The translations under genes and the position numbers were made by a program. From an uncultured Sphaerochaeta sp. (GTDB lineage: Bacteria; Spirochaetota; Spirochaetia; Sphaerochaetales; Sphaerochaetaceae): 64,000 nt of DNA. Position 1 is the stretch's first letter. Each line of letters opens with the position of its first letter. The stretch lies in the NCBI RefSeq assembly GCF_963677315.1, contig NZ_OY781939.1, positions 992,001-1,056,000 on the forward strand, written 5' to 3'. The notes beneath the pieces were generated by a model. That model was not told the origin of the DNA. It made no database searches and saw only the letters and a list, made by a program, of their open reading frames with translations. Of this stretch, positions 8,495 to 18,118 are shown piece after piece.

Positions 8495-9640
8495 TTACCA
8501 GTAAGTAGCCCAACTACCACTGAGTCGCATCAGAGCTTCCATATAGAAATAATCACCCCATGAGACGCATTCATCAACCCCTTCAGGGGTGCATGTATTA
8601 TAGAGACTCTTCTTGGAGTAGGTTCCGTGAAGGACCAGTCCGTTGGAATAGGATGGGTCTGTTACCCTATAGGATTCATACAGGCTTTGCATAAGCTTCT
8701 TCGCCCAGGAGCGATACAGATCAGCTTGCGTATCATTGAGAAGATCAGCCATTTCCAAAAGACCGCAGGCAGCAATGGAAGCACTTGAAGAGTCTCTCGG
8801 CTCATCACCTTCACTGAAGATCAGATCCCAGTAGGGGATCAAATCATGGGGGAGACAGGAGAGGAAGAATGCAGCGCTCTTGGAAAACTGGGAGAGACAG
8901 CGCTCATCCCTCGTGTACCGATAGCTGAGCGCAAGGCCATAGAGAGCCCAAGCCTGCCCACGTGCCCAGAAGGAATCATAGCGGAATCCCTGACAGGTCT
9001 CTCCCCTAAGAGGACCTCCCCTTTCAGGGTCCATGAAGAAGGTATGGAAGGTGGAGCCATCATCGCGGAATGAGTGTTTGAGGCAGGTATCTGTGTGGCG
9101 AAGGGCAATCGTACGATATCTATCATCCCCTGTTACCTCGCTTGCCCAATAGAGCAAGGGAAGATTCATCAAACAATCAATGATGAAGCGGTAGTTTTCC
9201 TCCTCATCCATGGCTCCCCATGCTTGCAGGAAGGACCCTTTCTCCTGGAACCGGGTCAGCAACTGGTCTGCAGCTAACAGTGCAGCTCGCTTTGCACGCT
9301 CATTGCCATCCAATTTGTACAAGGAGACACAACTGGGAGTATAGAGGAACCCCATGTCATGGTGGTCTACCTCAACCTTGTTCTCTATACGGAAGAGAAA
9401 ACTCTCGGCCAGAATACTCGCTGCATGGAGGAATACCGGGTCCTTGGTATGCTGCCAAGCTAGGCATACCTCTCCAGGCCAAAACCCACAGGTCCACTGG
9501 GTATTATCACAAGGAGGATAGAAGTTTTTCACTGATGAGTGGTTCTGGCAGCGATAGGTGAACATAGGAAGATTCCGTCTTACCTGCGAGACTGCCTCCC
9601 CCAAAGCACGCTGAACAGTGTCCTGTGTTATTTCTTGCAT
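8495..9640 (-). CDS. Unsaturated glucuronyl hydrolase, GH88 family, 381 aa
   Basis: GH88 enzymes remove the 4,5-unsaturated uronic acid left at the non-reducing end by polysaccharide lyases. The two aspartates expected in the active site match D95 (VDHHDMGF) and D155 (FIIDCLMNLPLLYWA). The Trp-rich FWPGEVCLAW and WARGQAWALYG segments are typical of the (alpha/alpha)6 barrel. There is no signal peptide, so it is cytoplasmic. It lies 2 bases after the permease stop and 9 before the lyase gene, so import, lyase and hydrolase form one pathway. Confidence 0.88.
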   Translation of the reverse strand: MQEITQDTVQRALGEAVSQVRRNLPMFTYRCQNHSSVKNFYPPCDNTQWTCGFWPGEVCLAWQHTKDPVFLHAASILAESFLFRIENKVEVDHHDMGFLYTPSCVSLYKLDGNERAKRAALLAADQLLTRFQEKGSFLQAWGAMDEEENYRFIIDCLMNLPLLYWASEVTGDDRYRTIALRHTDTCLKHSFRDDGSTFHTFFMDPERGGPLRGETCQGFRYDSFWARGQAWALYGLALSYRYTRDERCLSQFSKSAAFFLSCLPHDLIPYWDLIFSEGDEPRDSSSASIAACGLLEMADLLNDTQADLYRSWAKKLMQSLYESYRVTDPSYSNGLVLHGTYSKKSLYNTCTPEGVDECVSWGDYFYMEALMRLSGSWATYW

Positions 9641-9642
9641 AC

Positions 9643-10479
9643 CTACCCCTTCAGTCCAGCAGTGGCCACTCCCTGGACAAAGAATTTTTGCAGGGAAAGG
9701 AAAACAATGACTACCGGGACCAAGGCAACCACGCTGGCTGCCATGATCAAGCCATACTCACTGGAATACTGGCTTATGAACATTCTCAGTCCAATCTGGA
9801 TGGTCTTCAGCTCGGTCCGAGTAAGATAGAGCAAAGGACCGAGGAAGTCATTCCAGGTATTTACGAACGTGAAAATGGTCAGGGTAGAGAGTGCAGGCTT
9901 CGATAGAGGAAGCATGATTTTCCACCAGATGCTGTACTCACTCATCCCATCGATTCTTGCTGCCTCGCACAGCTCATCGGGAACACTCATATAGAACTGT
10001 TTCATCAAGAACACCCCGAAAGCACTGAAAGCCTGCAGGAAGATGATTGACAAGTGGGTGTTGTTCAGCCCGAAGGAGCGCATCATGATGAACTGAGGAA
10101 CCATATACACATGCCAAGGCATGGCAATGGTCGCTACATACCCGAGAAACAGGAGATTTCTTCCTTTGAACTGCAACTTTGCAAACGCATAGGCAGCAAA
10201 GGATGAGGTTAAAAGCTGAAGAAAGGTCACAATAACGGTCAGCTTGGCGGTATTCTTGATGAACAATCCCAAGGGGATGGTTGTCCAGATTTCTGCATAG
10301 TTTTCCCATCGCGGCTCAGAGGGGATCCACTTGATGGGAAAGGAAAACACATCCTTGTCGAGCTTCAGCGATGCACTGATCATCCAGGCAAAGGGCAGCA
10401 ACATCACCAGCGCCGAGAGGATAAGCAAGAGATAGACTGCAATGGTGGAATTGGTGGTTTTTCTGATTCGTACTTGCAT
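9643..10479 (-). CDS. Carbohydrate ABC importer permease, MalG type, 278 aa
   Basis: Inner-membrane permease with about six transmembrane segments. The EAA loop that contacts the ATPase is visible as EAARIDGMSEYSIWWKIMLP at about two thirds of the chain. The end VQGVATAGLKG is typical of MalG-type subunits. The ATG follows aggagg, which overlaps the stop of the preceding permease. It partners the 292-residue permease and the binding protein upstream. No ATPase gene is in this run, so a shared MsmX-type ATPase is expected. Confidence 0.92.
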   Translation of the reverse strand: MQVRIRKTTNSTIAVYLLLILSALVMLLPFAWMISASLKLDKDVFSFPIKWIPSEPRWENYAEIWTTIPLGLFIKNTAKLTVIVTFLQLLTSSFAAYAFAKLQFKGRNLLFLGYVATIAMPWHVYMVPQFIMMRSFGLNNTHLSIIFLQAFSAFGVFLMKQFYMSVPDELCEAARIDGMSEYSIWWKIMLPLSKPALSTLTIFTFVNTWNDFLGPLLYLTRTELKTIQIGLRMFISQYSSEYGLIMAASVVALVPVVIVFLSLQKFFVQGVATAGLKG

Positions 10480-10488
10480 GGCGCCCTC

Positions 10489-11367
10489 CTAATGCATCCG
10501 CTTCTCACCGTTGAACTGAACCAACGTAACGGCGAGAACCAGGATAAAGAGCACCATGGCAACTGCACTTGCAGAACCAAGATTCCAACTGATGAAGGCT
10601 TTGTTGTAAATATCGTAGACGAGTACCAAGGTAGCAGTACCCGGGCCTCCCTGGGTAACCATGTACACAATGTCATAGACCTTGAAGCACTGGATGGTAA
10701 GCATAACCATTACAAAGAAGGAGACACCACTAAGCTGAGGAATGGTAACATAGCGGAATCGTTGCCATGCATTGGTTCCATCGAGGCTTGCTGCTTCATA
10801 GAGCTCGGGGTTTATTCCTTGCAAACCGGCAAGATAAATAATCATATAATAGCCCATGTACTTCCAGACACTGAAGAAAACGATGGTGATCATCGCCCAG
10901 TCCTTGTCGGCTGCCCATCCGGGTACCGATTCAAAACCCAACGTATAGAGCAACATGTTGACTGGGCCCTTGGATGGGTTGAAGATCATATTCCAGACTG
11001 CCGCAACGGCAACCAAGGAAGCTACATAGGGAAAGAAGCTCACTGTTCTAAAGAAGTTACGGGATTTGAAGCCCTGGTTGAGAATGACCGCAAGAAACAG
11101 ACTTGCAACCAAGGTAAGGGGAACCGTCCCTGTTGTATAGACGATGGTATTTTTCAAGGCAGCCTTGAACTGGTCATCGTCAAACAGGTCGATAAAATTG
11201 CCAAGCCCCGCCCAGGTGATGGGGTTTGAACCATCCCAATGCAGGAAGGCAAGGGCGAATGCAAAGATGATGGGGACCATGGTAAACACGGCAAAACCAA
11301 TGAAGTTTGGTGCAATGAAACTATATGCCACCAACTGTTTTTTTAACGTTGCTTTTTTTGAGGGCAT
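10489..11367 (-). CDS. Carbohydrate ABC importer permease, MalF/UgpA type, 292 aa
   Basis: First permease of the importer. It has a hydrophobic N-terminal helix (LVAYSFIAPNFIGFAVFTMVP), about six membrane segments and the EAA loop EAASLDGTNAWQRFRYVTIP. It starts at an ATG with gaggatgg upstream. The substrate-binding protein gene is upstream across a stable hairpin, and the second permease is 9 bases downstream. Confidence 0.92.
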   Translation of the reverse strand: MPSKKATLKKQLVAYSFIAPNFIGFAVFTMVPIIFAFALAFLHWDGSNPITWAGLGNFIDLFDDDQFKAALKNTIVYTTGTVPLTLVASLFLAVILNQGFKSRNFFRTVSFFPYVASLVAVAAVWNMIFNPSKGPVNMLLYTLGFESVPGWAADKDWAMITIVFFSVWKYMGYYMIIYLAGLQGINPELYEAASLDGTNAWQRFRYVTIPQLSGVSFFVMVMLTIQCFKVYDIVYMVTQGGPGTATLVLVYDIYNKAFISWNLGSASAVAMVLFILVLAVTLVQFNGEKRMH

Positions 11368-11392
11368 GAAACCATCCTCGGCTCTGGAATGT

Positions 11393-11420
11393 GGTACAGG
11401 GGATGAACATCCCCTGTACC
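11393..11420 (-). other. Hairpin between binding-protein and permease genes
   Basis: Arms ggtacaggggat and atcccctgtacc form a perfect 12-bp stem with a 4-base loop, 13 bases after the binding-protein stop. No T-run follows on the minus strand. It probably stabilises the upstream mRNA, or partly terminates it, so that more binding protein than permease is made. Confidence 0.6.
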
Positions 11421-11433
11421 GAAAAAAGGAGAA

Positions 11434-12717
11434 CTATTTTCCCAGAATCTTCTGGATTTGCTCATTCATCTTCTTGATACCGCCATCGACACTGATGTTG
11501 TTGGTCATGATCTCATCATGTACCTGATTCAACACAACCTCGATCTCTGCAGACTTCTCATGCAAAGGCATCTCAAGATAGGTCTTATGCACCTGAAGTG
11601 CATCACGTGTTGCCTGGTCGGTTGGGAATCCAGGCTTGGAAGCAATGATCTCGATAACGCTATCATCCTTGATTGCAGGAATGGTTCCGGTCTTTGCGAT
11701 AATCTGGGCACCTTCAGGACCGGTTACGAACTTCACGAAATCAAATGCAGCATCTTTCTTCTTGGAAGCATTACTTACACCAATGCTGGTAATGGTTCCT
11801 AGGGTGGTTCCAGGAGCAACTCCCTCAGCATGGGGATACTTGACCAAACCCCACTCGGAGCATTCGGTCTTGCCCTGGGCAATCTGGTCGATCAAGGTGG
11901 CAATGAACCATGAACCCATGTTCATCATTGCAACGCTGTTGTTGTAGAATACACCACTGTAGTGGGTGGATGAGGTCTTCAGGGTTGCATAATCCTGGAC
12001 AATTCCATCTCTCTGCTGGTTCAGTACCATCTCATAGTAAGGAGCGAGGAAGTCGTAAGTACCATCAACAATGGTATTCTTTCCATCAAGGATGCCGAAC
12101 AACTGCACAGCAGAACGCCAGGTATGATAGTGAGCTCCATATACCTTGTTTGCACCCATGCCACTGGTCATCTTGCGGGCAAGCGCGTCAAACTCAGCAA
12201 AAGTCATATCATTGGTGGGATAGGCAACACCAGCATCATCGAAGAGTTCCTTGTTGTAGTAGACAATCCAGAAATCACTGCGGAATGGAATGCCGTAGAG
12301 CTTTCCATCAACAGAAATCTGGTCTGTGGTCCCACCATAGAGGGAAAGATCAACACCCTCTCTGGAAATCATTGGATTAAGATCCATCAGCAAATTGCGC
12401 TTTACCAAGTTGTTGTAACCAGGAATGTCCTTGATAGTGACAATATCAATCGAAGAGTCTCCACCGGAGAGCTGGGTCTGCAACATGGTCATGAAGTCAG
12501 CCGAGCCAAGATCGAGCATCTCGATCTTCACATCAGGGTTTGCTGCCTCATATGCGGTGATTAATGGCTCATAATACGTAGTGGAAGCGATGTCCCACAG
12601 GGCCCATTTGAGTGTGGTCTGCCCACCTACCTCCTGGGCTGCCTCCTTGGTTCCATTGGCAAACACAGAACCTGTCAGTAGTGCGAGTACAAGCAAAATC
12701 GTCAGTACTTTTTTCAT
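11434..12717 (-). CDS. Carbohydrate ABC importer substrate-binding protein, 427 aa
   Basis: Extracytoplasmic family 1 sugar-binding protein. Residues 1-20 (MKKVLTILLVLALLTGSVFA) are a signal peptide without an obvious lipobox Cys, so it is probably periplasmic. The mature part has the family hallmarks WALWDIASTTYYEPLI, LYGIPFRSDFWIVYYNKELFDDAG and FDFVKFVTGPEGAQIIAKTG. It is first in the minus-strand import and degradation run and divergent from the YesM-type sensor. aaggagg precedes its start. A uronate oligosaccharide ligand is inferred from the neighbouring lyase and hydrolase genes. Confidence 0.92.
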   Translation of the reverse strand: MKKVLTILLVLALLTGSVFANGTKEAAQEVGGQTTLKWALWDIASTTYYEPLITAYEAANPDVKIEMLDLGSADFMTMLQTQLSGGDSSIDIVTIKDIPGYNNLVKRNLLMDLNPMISREGVDLSLYGGTTDQISVDGKLYGIPFRSDFWIVYYNKELFDDAGVAYPTNDMTFAEFDALARKMTSGMGANKVYGAHYHTWRSAVQLFGILDGKNTIVDGTYDFLAPYYEMVLNQQRDGIVQDYATLKTSSTHYSGVFYNNSVAMMNMGSWFIATLIDQIAQGKTECSEWGLVKYPHAEGVAPGTTLGTITSIGVSNASKKKDAAFDFVKFVTGPEGAQIIAKTGTIPAIKDDSVIEIIASKPGFPTDQATRDALQVHKTYLEMPLHEKSAEIEVVLNQVHDEIMTNNISVDGGIKKMNEQIQKILGK

Positions 12718-12820
12718 GGATAAACCTCCTTACGGTTCATAACACAGAGGAATCTTTTCCTCTCAGCCTTAGGGTATGGCCCAATGGTTTACAATACCAT
12801 GCAATTCAATGTGCAAAAGC

Positions 12821-12884
12821 TTTACTTTCTTCCGTACCTGCAAAAAAAGTTGTACTATTTTCTTTGAACCTGTACTTTTTTCCG
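12821..12884. promoter_or_regulatory. Candidate direct-repeat operator between the binding protein and the YesM/YesN pair
   Basis: Three similar blocks start at 12821 (tttactttcttccg), 12851 (tgtactattttctt) and 12871 (tgtacttttttccg), 30 and 20 bases apart. All have the same orientation and lie in the divergent 244-base region. Tandem direct repeats at near-helical spacing are what AraC-type response regulators usually bind, so this may be where the YesN-like protein activates the import operon. Confidence 0.4.
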
Positions 12885-12961
12885 AACATTCCCAAGATTC
12901 TCCTGTTTCCGGTTGCGCCCTCGTCCCAGCGTAGCTCATACTCTCCTGTGGGAGGAGTTGT

Positions 12962-14734
12962 ATGCGGCTGAAAACCTTGAAGGGAAAGATAACGATGATC
13001 ACCATCACATTTGCCCTTGTCATTGCCATCTTGGTGGCCACCTTCAGTTTCCTGCTCTTCCGTTCATTTGCCCTTGAAAGCCAGATTTCCTCAACTGAGT
13101 TCAACCTGCAGTTCATCGGAGCAAAAGCCCGTGAGAATATGGTTGCCATAGACTCCCTGATCAAGTGGTGCACCACCAATACCTTGGTATCTGCATATCT
13201 GGAACAGGAGGGAAATACCAATGCCCTGGAAACCTATGAACGGGTAAAGGAAGAGGTAATGAACAACCTCGCCCAGGCATACGTCAGCAGGATCATCATC
13301 ACCGATATCAACCATACAAAACTCATTCATACCGGTCTCTGGATGAGCGACAGCATGCCGGTAAACACCACCAATGTAGATATGGTGCTTCCCCCTACCT
13401 TTACACAAAATGGTGGATGGAATCATATCTGGCAGGACCCATTCCTCAGGGGAGAAGCACAAGTATTGCCCATCAGGAGAGTGCTCACCCGATCCTCATC
13501 CCCAGAGGTGACCGGTCAGCTCTACCTTGCGGTAAGTGCCTCGTTGATCCTTGACTTGGTCAAGGACTACACACTTCCTGAGGGATCCTCCCTCTATCTT
13601 GGAATTGGGAACCATTTTTACCAATTGAAGAACAACCGCTTCCATCTGATGCAAGTCCCCGCCATGGAGGTAATGGACGCAGATACCGATGGAGAGCAGA
13701 CCCAAGTTGCAAGGGTCCTCCTGGATGGTCAGCAGCAGTTGCTGATCACCTGCCCCACCGGTTTTCAGGACATTACCCTCAGCCAGACCCTCTCATCTGA
13801 CAAAGTACGTTTTGAGCGTACCACCTACCTCTCCATGCTGGTCATTATCCTGTTGGCAGTCTTGCTTTTTGGAACCATCCTCGCCCTCTTGCTGAACCGG
13901 CTCTTCAACCGACCAATCGCAAAGATCCAGGAGAGGATGAAGGCAATCGCACATAGTGACTTCTCCAGCGACCCAAGCATTGAATGGGAGGATGAGCTGG
14001 GTGATATTGGAAGAGGGATCAATGAACTGGCAGGGCGGGTTGATGAGCTGCTTGAACGGCGTGTCACTGATGAGAAAAAGAAACAGGAACTGGAGTACCG
14101 TATGCTCCAAAGCCAGATAAATCCCCATTTCCTCTATAATACACTCAACTCCATCAAATGGATGGCCACCTTGCAGAAAGCAACCGGAATAGCTGAGATG
14201 ACCACCAGCCTCTCCCGACTCATGAAAAATGTAAGCAAAGCCGATGAGCCAATCATCACCTTGGAGGCTGAACTTGATCTGCTGAATGACTACTTTGTCA
14301 TCCAAAAGTACCGGTATGGAGGGACCCTTGTCCTGCAGGTCTCTATAGATCCAAGCTACTACGCAATAGGCATTCCCCGGTTCACCTTACAGCCACTGGT
14401 GGAAAATGCAATCTTCCATGGCATTGAGCCGAAGGGAGGAGTTGGGACGGTAACCATCGAGGCAAGATTGGAAGAGGATGCATGCAGCCTTATCATCACT
14501 GATGACGGAGTGGGAATGGATCAATCCATGATTGATGCCGCCTTCGACTCCAGCAAATCCCCGAACAAGGGCATGTTCACAGAGATTGGGATCAAGAACG
14601 TAGCAAAACGAATCGAATATATGTTTGGTGAGAACTACGGACTCACCCTGCAGAGCGAGAAAGGGCTCTACACAAAAGCCATCATTCGTTTACCACTGCA
14701 GAAAAAGGATGGAACAGCATGGCGACCAAACTGA
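12962..14734 (+). CDS. YesM-type sensor histidine kinase, 590 aa
   Basis: Membrane kinase with transmembrane segments at about 10-32 and 288-310 flanking a roughly 250-residue extracytoplasmic sensor domain. A HAMP domain follows (NRPIAKIQERMKAIAHSDF), then a LytS/YesM-type His kinase domain whose phospho-acceptor is H389 in QSQINPHFLYNTLNSIKW. The ATPase part has FTLQPLVENAIFHGI and DDGVGM. gggaggag sets the ATG. It overlaps the response regulator by 16 bases. It is divergent from the importer operon and probably senses a polysaccharide breakdown product outside the cell. Confidence 0.93.
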   Translation: MRLKTLKGKITMITITFALVIAILVATFSFLLFRSFALESQISSTEFNLQFIGAKARENMVAIDSLIKWCTTNTLVSAYLEQEGNTNALETYERVKEEVMNNLAQAYVSRIIITDINHTKLIHTGLWMSDSMPVNTTNVDMVLPPTFTQNGGWNHIWQDPFLRGEAQVLPIRRVLTRSSSPEVTGQLYLAVSASLILDLVKDYTLPEGSSLYLGIGNHFYQLKNNRFHLMQVPAMEVMDADTDGEQTQVARVLLDGQQQLLITCPTGFQDITLSQTLSSDKVRFERTTYLSMLVIILLAVLLFGTILALLLNRLFNRPIAKIQERMKAIAHSDFSSDPSIEWEDELGDIGRGINELAGRVDELLERRVTDEKKKQELEYRMLQSQINPHFLYNTLNSIKWMATLQKATGIAEMTTSLSRLMKNVSKADEPIITLEAELDLLNDYFVIQKYRYGGTLVLQVSIDPSYYAIGIPRFTLQPLVENAIFHGIEPKGGVGTVTIEARLEEDACSLIITDDGVGMDQSMIDAAFDSSKSPNKGMFTEIGIKNVAKRIEYMFGENYGLTLQSEKGLYTKAIIRLPLQKKDGTAWRPN

Positions 14735-16320
14735 TCATAGCCGATGATGAACCGTTGGTCCTGGTCGGACTGCAATCCATGCTCAACTGGAATGAGCTCG
14801 GCATAGAGATTGTTGCAGTGGCACGCAATGGTTTGCAACTCCAACAGGCAATTGAAAAAGAACACCCTCAGCTGGTGATCACAGATATCAAGATGCCCAT
14901 CAAGAGTGGTCTGGAAGTGCTCAAGGAGAGTGGTGCGGTATATGGAAGAGTTCCCCTGTTCATCCTCCTTACTAGCTATGAGGAGTTCAGCTATGTCAAG
15001 GAAGCTCTTACCTACCAAGCAGTAGACTACCTGGTTAAGCTTGAATTAACCGAACAAAGCCTCGCGGCCTCGGTGCAGAAGGCCCTGGACCTCCTACAGC
15101 AGATCAAGGAACAGGGACACCCTCCCTACCCCATTTATGAGCGTGGAGCAATGGGAGCATTTAGAGACAAGTTCTTTGTCCGGTTGTTCAACGGTCTCAT
15201 AGACAGTCGGCAGGCCTTCGATTCCCAGAAACAAGAACTGGCTCTCTGTTTTAAAGAGAAACACTATGTTGTCTGCTATGTAACCATTGAAAGCAAGGAG
15301 GAAGAGGAGCGTGATGTGAGCCTTTACTACAGCAGTACCGGTATGCTGAAGGAGACGCTCTCACGCTATCTTACCTGTCATATAACCAGTTTGGACTTGC
15401 ACCATCTAGCCATCACCTTCTGTTTGAATGAGGAACAAGGAGCTCACTACCGTACTATTATCCGCCAGGTTCTGGAGAAGGCATTGCATGTCATATACAA
15501 CTACTTTTCCGTGCATCTCCTCTGTTGTGTAGGACTCCCGGTGAATGACCCATACCACCTCAGTGACTCGTTCAACTCAGCTCGGCAGTTGCTCACCAGT
15601 TCTCAGGAAAAGGCAGCCATCACCTTCGCTGAGCAGAAACAGGTGCAACGCTTCAGCCTGGATCCCTATCGCATTCGTCTTACCAGGGCTTTTGAAGAGC
15701 TCGATGCAGAAGAGCTGGCCCAGATCATGGAGGATGTAGCGAAAGAGATGGAGAGACAGGGCATTACACCATTGCAGGCAGTTGAGAGTGCCAGCAATAT
15801 CCTCTATATGGCCATCAGCCTGATCCCGGATGGACAGAAACTTGTTGAACAGATCTTCCAGGAGGAACATGGAGGCTACCGGCAACTATACAGTTGCACT
15901 ACCACCAACCAGTGTTGTGCATACCTTCGCCATCTTGCCGAGGGATTGGGCAAGTATCTGCAGTCCAGAAAGCAGGACTATCGCGCAAAGGTAGTTGCAA
16001 ATATCCAGCAATACATCCAGGAAAACATCACCAGGAAGCTCAACCTTACTGAAGTGGCTTTACTTTTTGGGTTCAGCCAGAACTACCTCAGCAGTCTCTT
16101 CTCCCGCTATAGCGAGTGCAGTTTCGTAGAGTACATCACCAAGGAGAAAGTGCATGCGGCAAAACAGATGATGGCTCAAGGTGAGTACAAGGTGTATGAG
16201 ATTGCAGAAAAACTTGGGTTCGAAAGCTCCTTCTACTTCAGCAAGGTGTTCAAAAAGGTGGAGGGACTCAGCCCAAGGCAGTACCTGCAACACCTTTCAC
16301 GTAAGGGAGAACACGTATGA
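14719..16320 (+). CDS. YesN-type response regulator, AraC family, 533 aa
   Basis: The N-terminal receiver domain has the acidic pocket DDE at 9-11 and phospho-acceptor D56 in LVITDIKMP. A long helical middle region follows. The C-terminal AraC/XylS DNA-binding domain (about 430-530) has LTEVALLFGFSQNYLSSLFSR and VYEIAEKLGFESSFYFSKVFKK. It is translationally coupled to the sensor kinase (16-base overlap) and to the next gene (4-base overlap). Likely target is the divergent import operon and perhaps its own operon. Confidence 0.94.
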   Translation: MATKLIIADDEPLVLVGLQSMLNWNELGIEIVAVARNGLQLQQAIEKEHPQLVITDIKMPIKSGLEVLKESGAVYGRVPLFILLTSYEEFSYVKEALTYQAVDYLVKLELTEQSLAASVQKALDLLQQIKEQGHPPYPIYERGAMGAFRDKFFVRLFNGLIDSRQAFDSQKQELALCFKEKHYVVCYVTIESKEEEERDVSLYYSSTGMLKETLSRYLTCHITSLDLHHLAITFCLNEEQGAHYRTIIRQVLEKALHVIYNYFSVHLLCCVGLPVNDPYHLSDSFNSARQLLTSSQEKAAITFAEQKQVQRFSLDPYRIRLTRAFEELDAEELAQIMEDVAKEMERQGITPLQAVESASNILYMAISLIPDGQKLVEQIFQEEHGGYRQLYSCTTTNQCCAYLRHLAEGLGKYLQSRKQDYRAKVVANIQQYIQENITRKLNLTEVALLFGFSQNYLSSLFSRYSECSFVEYITKEKVHAAKQMMAQGEYKVYEIAEKLGFESSFYFSKVFKKVEGLSPRQYLQHLSRKGEHV

Positions 16321-18098
16321 CAAGAGCATACATACCGCTTCTGTCGCACATGAAGGGAGTATATCGAACAGCTCCTCCTGCAACGGACAGAAAATTCTGG
16401 GATACCCTCACATCCCCTGTATCCTCTCTTATCATCAAGCGTGCAGAAAAAGTGGTTGCTCAGGCAATTCCTGCGCTGCCAGCGTCTCTGTATCTATCAT
16501 TCAGCAGGACAGGCAATCGTACAGCTTATGAAGAGTGTTATTTCACCAGGAGACGGATGCTTGGAACACTGACATTGGCCTACTGCCTGAAGCCGAAGGA
16601 AGTGATCTTGGACAAGATCATCGACCTTGTTTGGGCAATCGTCGAGGAGACCAGTTGGTGTCTCCCAGCACACAACAGCTATATACGCGATACAGAGCAA
16701 CTCCCATTGCCCATGCAAGACCGTCCGATCATCGACCTCTTCAGTGCTGAGACCGCCTCAACGCTTGCACAGGTCTACTCCTTGCTGAAACCGGACCTTG
16801 ATGCAACAACCCCCATCATCTCACAACGTATTGAGACGGAACTTGGAAGAAGAATACTCACCCCCTATCTTACCACCCACTTCTGGTGGATGGGCAATGG
16901 GGATGAACCAATGAACAACTGGACTGCGTGGTGTACACAAAATGTGCTGCTTACTGCATTTCTGACCCCTGTAGACAAGAAAGACCAGCAACACATAGCA
17001 GAAAAGGCTCTCTGTAGCCTGGACTGTTTCCTGAAGGACTACGGGGAGGATGGATGTTGCAGTGAGGGAGCCCAATACTACCGACATGCAGCCCTCTGCT
17101 TTTACCTCTGTATAGACATACTGAACAGTGTTACCGATTTCCAGTTTGATGGATTGCCAAGAGAACCAAAAATACGGAACATGGCTTCCTTCATCCGTCA
17201 TATTCATGCACAAGGGCCATACTATTTCAATTTCTCCGATTGCTCTGCATTGGCTGGCCCCTGCTCAGTGAGGGAATATCTCTTTGCTCAGGCGGTAGAG
17301 GATCCCACTCTAGCCTCCTTTGCAAAACATTCGGCAGGTTTGCGGGAGGAACAGGAGAGAGATCTTCCCTTCGAGATCAACCTCACCTACCGCTTGCTTG
17401 AATTGCTGGGAAGCACAGAGGGAGAGCCATTGGCTTCCCTGAAGGAAGAGGACCACTACTACCCAAGTGTGGGGATCTGGATCAGCCGTGATGAGCATCT
17501 TGCCCTGGCGGTCAAAGCTGGAGGAAATGATGACAGCCACAACCATAATGACACTGGCAGTGTCACCCTCTACAAGAATGGATTTCCCATTCTCATTGAT
17601 ATTGGTGTAGAGCAGTACACCAAGCAGACCTTCAGCCGAGATCGATACTCCATCTGGACCATGCGTTCTATATATCACAATGTGTCCAACTTTCCCCCAT
17701 ATGAACAGCAAGCGGGAAAAAAATACCGCTGTACCGTTGAAGAAGCAGCAACAGGGCAAATTGTCATGGAGTTATCTCATTGCTATCCAGAAGCAGCTGG
17801 ATTGGATTCCTACAGACGAACAGTAACTCATGAAAAAAATGGTGGAATTACCATCCTGGAACAAGTGAAAGGGAATACCGCCCCTGTCCTGACCCTGATG
17901 TGCGCCATGCAGCCAGCCATAGAGGGAAAGACCATCCATATTGGTGATACGGCCATAATACAATGCAACGCAGAGAATCTGGAAATTACCTGTGAATCGA
18001 TCACAGTGGAAGATATGCGATTACGTGCAGTATGGCCTAAGGTTATCTACCGGTTGCTCCTTGGCTATACCAAAGAGCTCTCTCTTCACATAGAATAG
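16317..18098 (+). CDS. Heparinase II/III-family protein, 593 aa
   Basis: The C-terminal half carries the heparinase II/III signature: NDDSHNHNDTGSVTLYKNG, then FPILIDIGVEQYT and a YHNVSNFPP segment. The N-terminal helical half resembles alginate-lyase-like toroids, with HFWWMGNGDEPMNNWTAW and EDGCCSEGAQYYRHAA. No signal peptide is present, so it is cytoplasmic. ATGA overlap with the response regulator shows it is translated from the same mRNA as the two-component pair. Being inside the regulatory operon, it may release or remove the inducer. Its bond specificity is probably different from that of the 661-residue lyase. Confidence 0.85.
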   Translation: MTRAYIPLLSHMKGVYRTAPPATDRKFWDTLTSPVSSLIIKRAEKVVAQAIPALPASLYLSFSRTGNRTAYEECYFTRRRMLGTLTLAYCLKPKEVILDKIIDLVWAIVEETSWCLPAHNSYIRDTEQLPLPMQDRPIIDLFSAETASTLAQVYSLLKPDLDATTPIISQRIETELGRRILTPYLTTHFWWMGNGDEPMNNWTAWCTQNVLLTAFLTPVDKKDQQHIAEKALCSLDCFLKDYGEDGCCSEGAQYYRHAALCFYLCIDILNSVTDFQFDGLPREPKIRNMASFIRHIHAQGPYYFNFSDCSALAGPCSVREYLFAQAVEDPTLASFAKHSAGLREEQERDLPFEINLTYRLLELLGSTEGEPLASLKEEDHYYPSVGIWISRDEHLALAVKAGGNDDSHNHNDTGSVTLYKNGFPILIDIGVEQYTKQTFSRDRYSIWTMRSIYHNVSNFPPYEQQAGKKYRCTVEEAATGQIVMELSHCYPEAAGLDSYRRTVTHEKNGGITILEQVKGNTAPVLTLMCAMQPAIEGKTIHIGDTAIIQCNAENLEITCESITVEDMRLRAVWPKVIYRLLLGYTKELSLHIE

Positions 18099-18118
18099 GG
18101 GCTAAGGAGCAGAGAACC

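Noticed and set aside
10474..11229. 251-codon plus-strand frame opposite the MalF-type permease
   Set aside because: Shadow of a permease gene with an EAA loop; no start site support.
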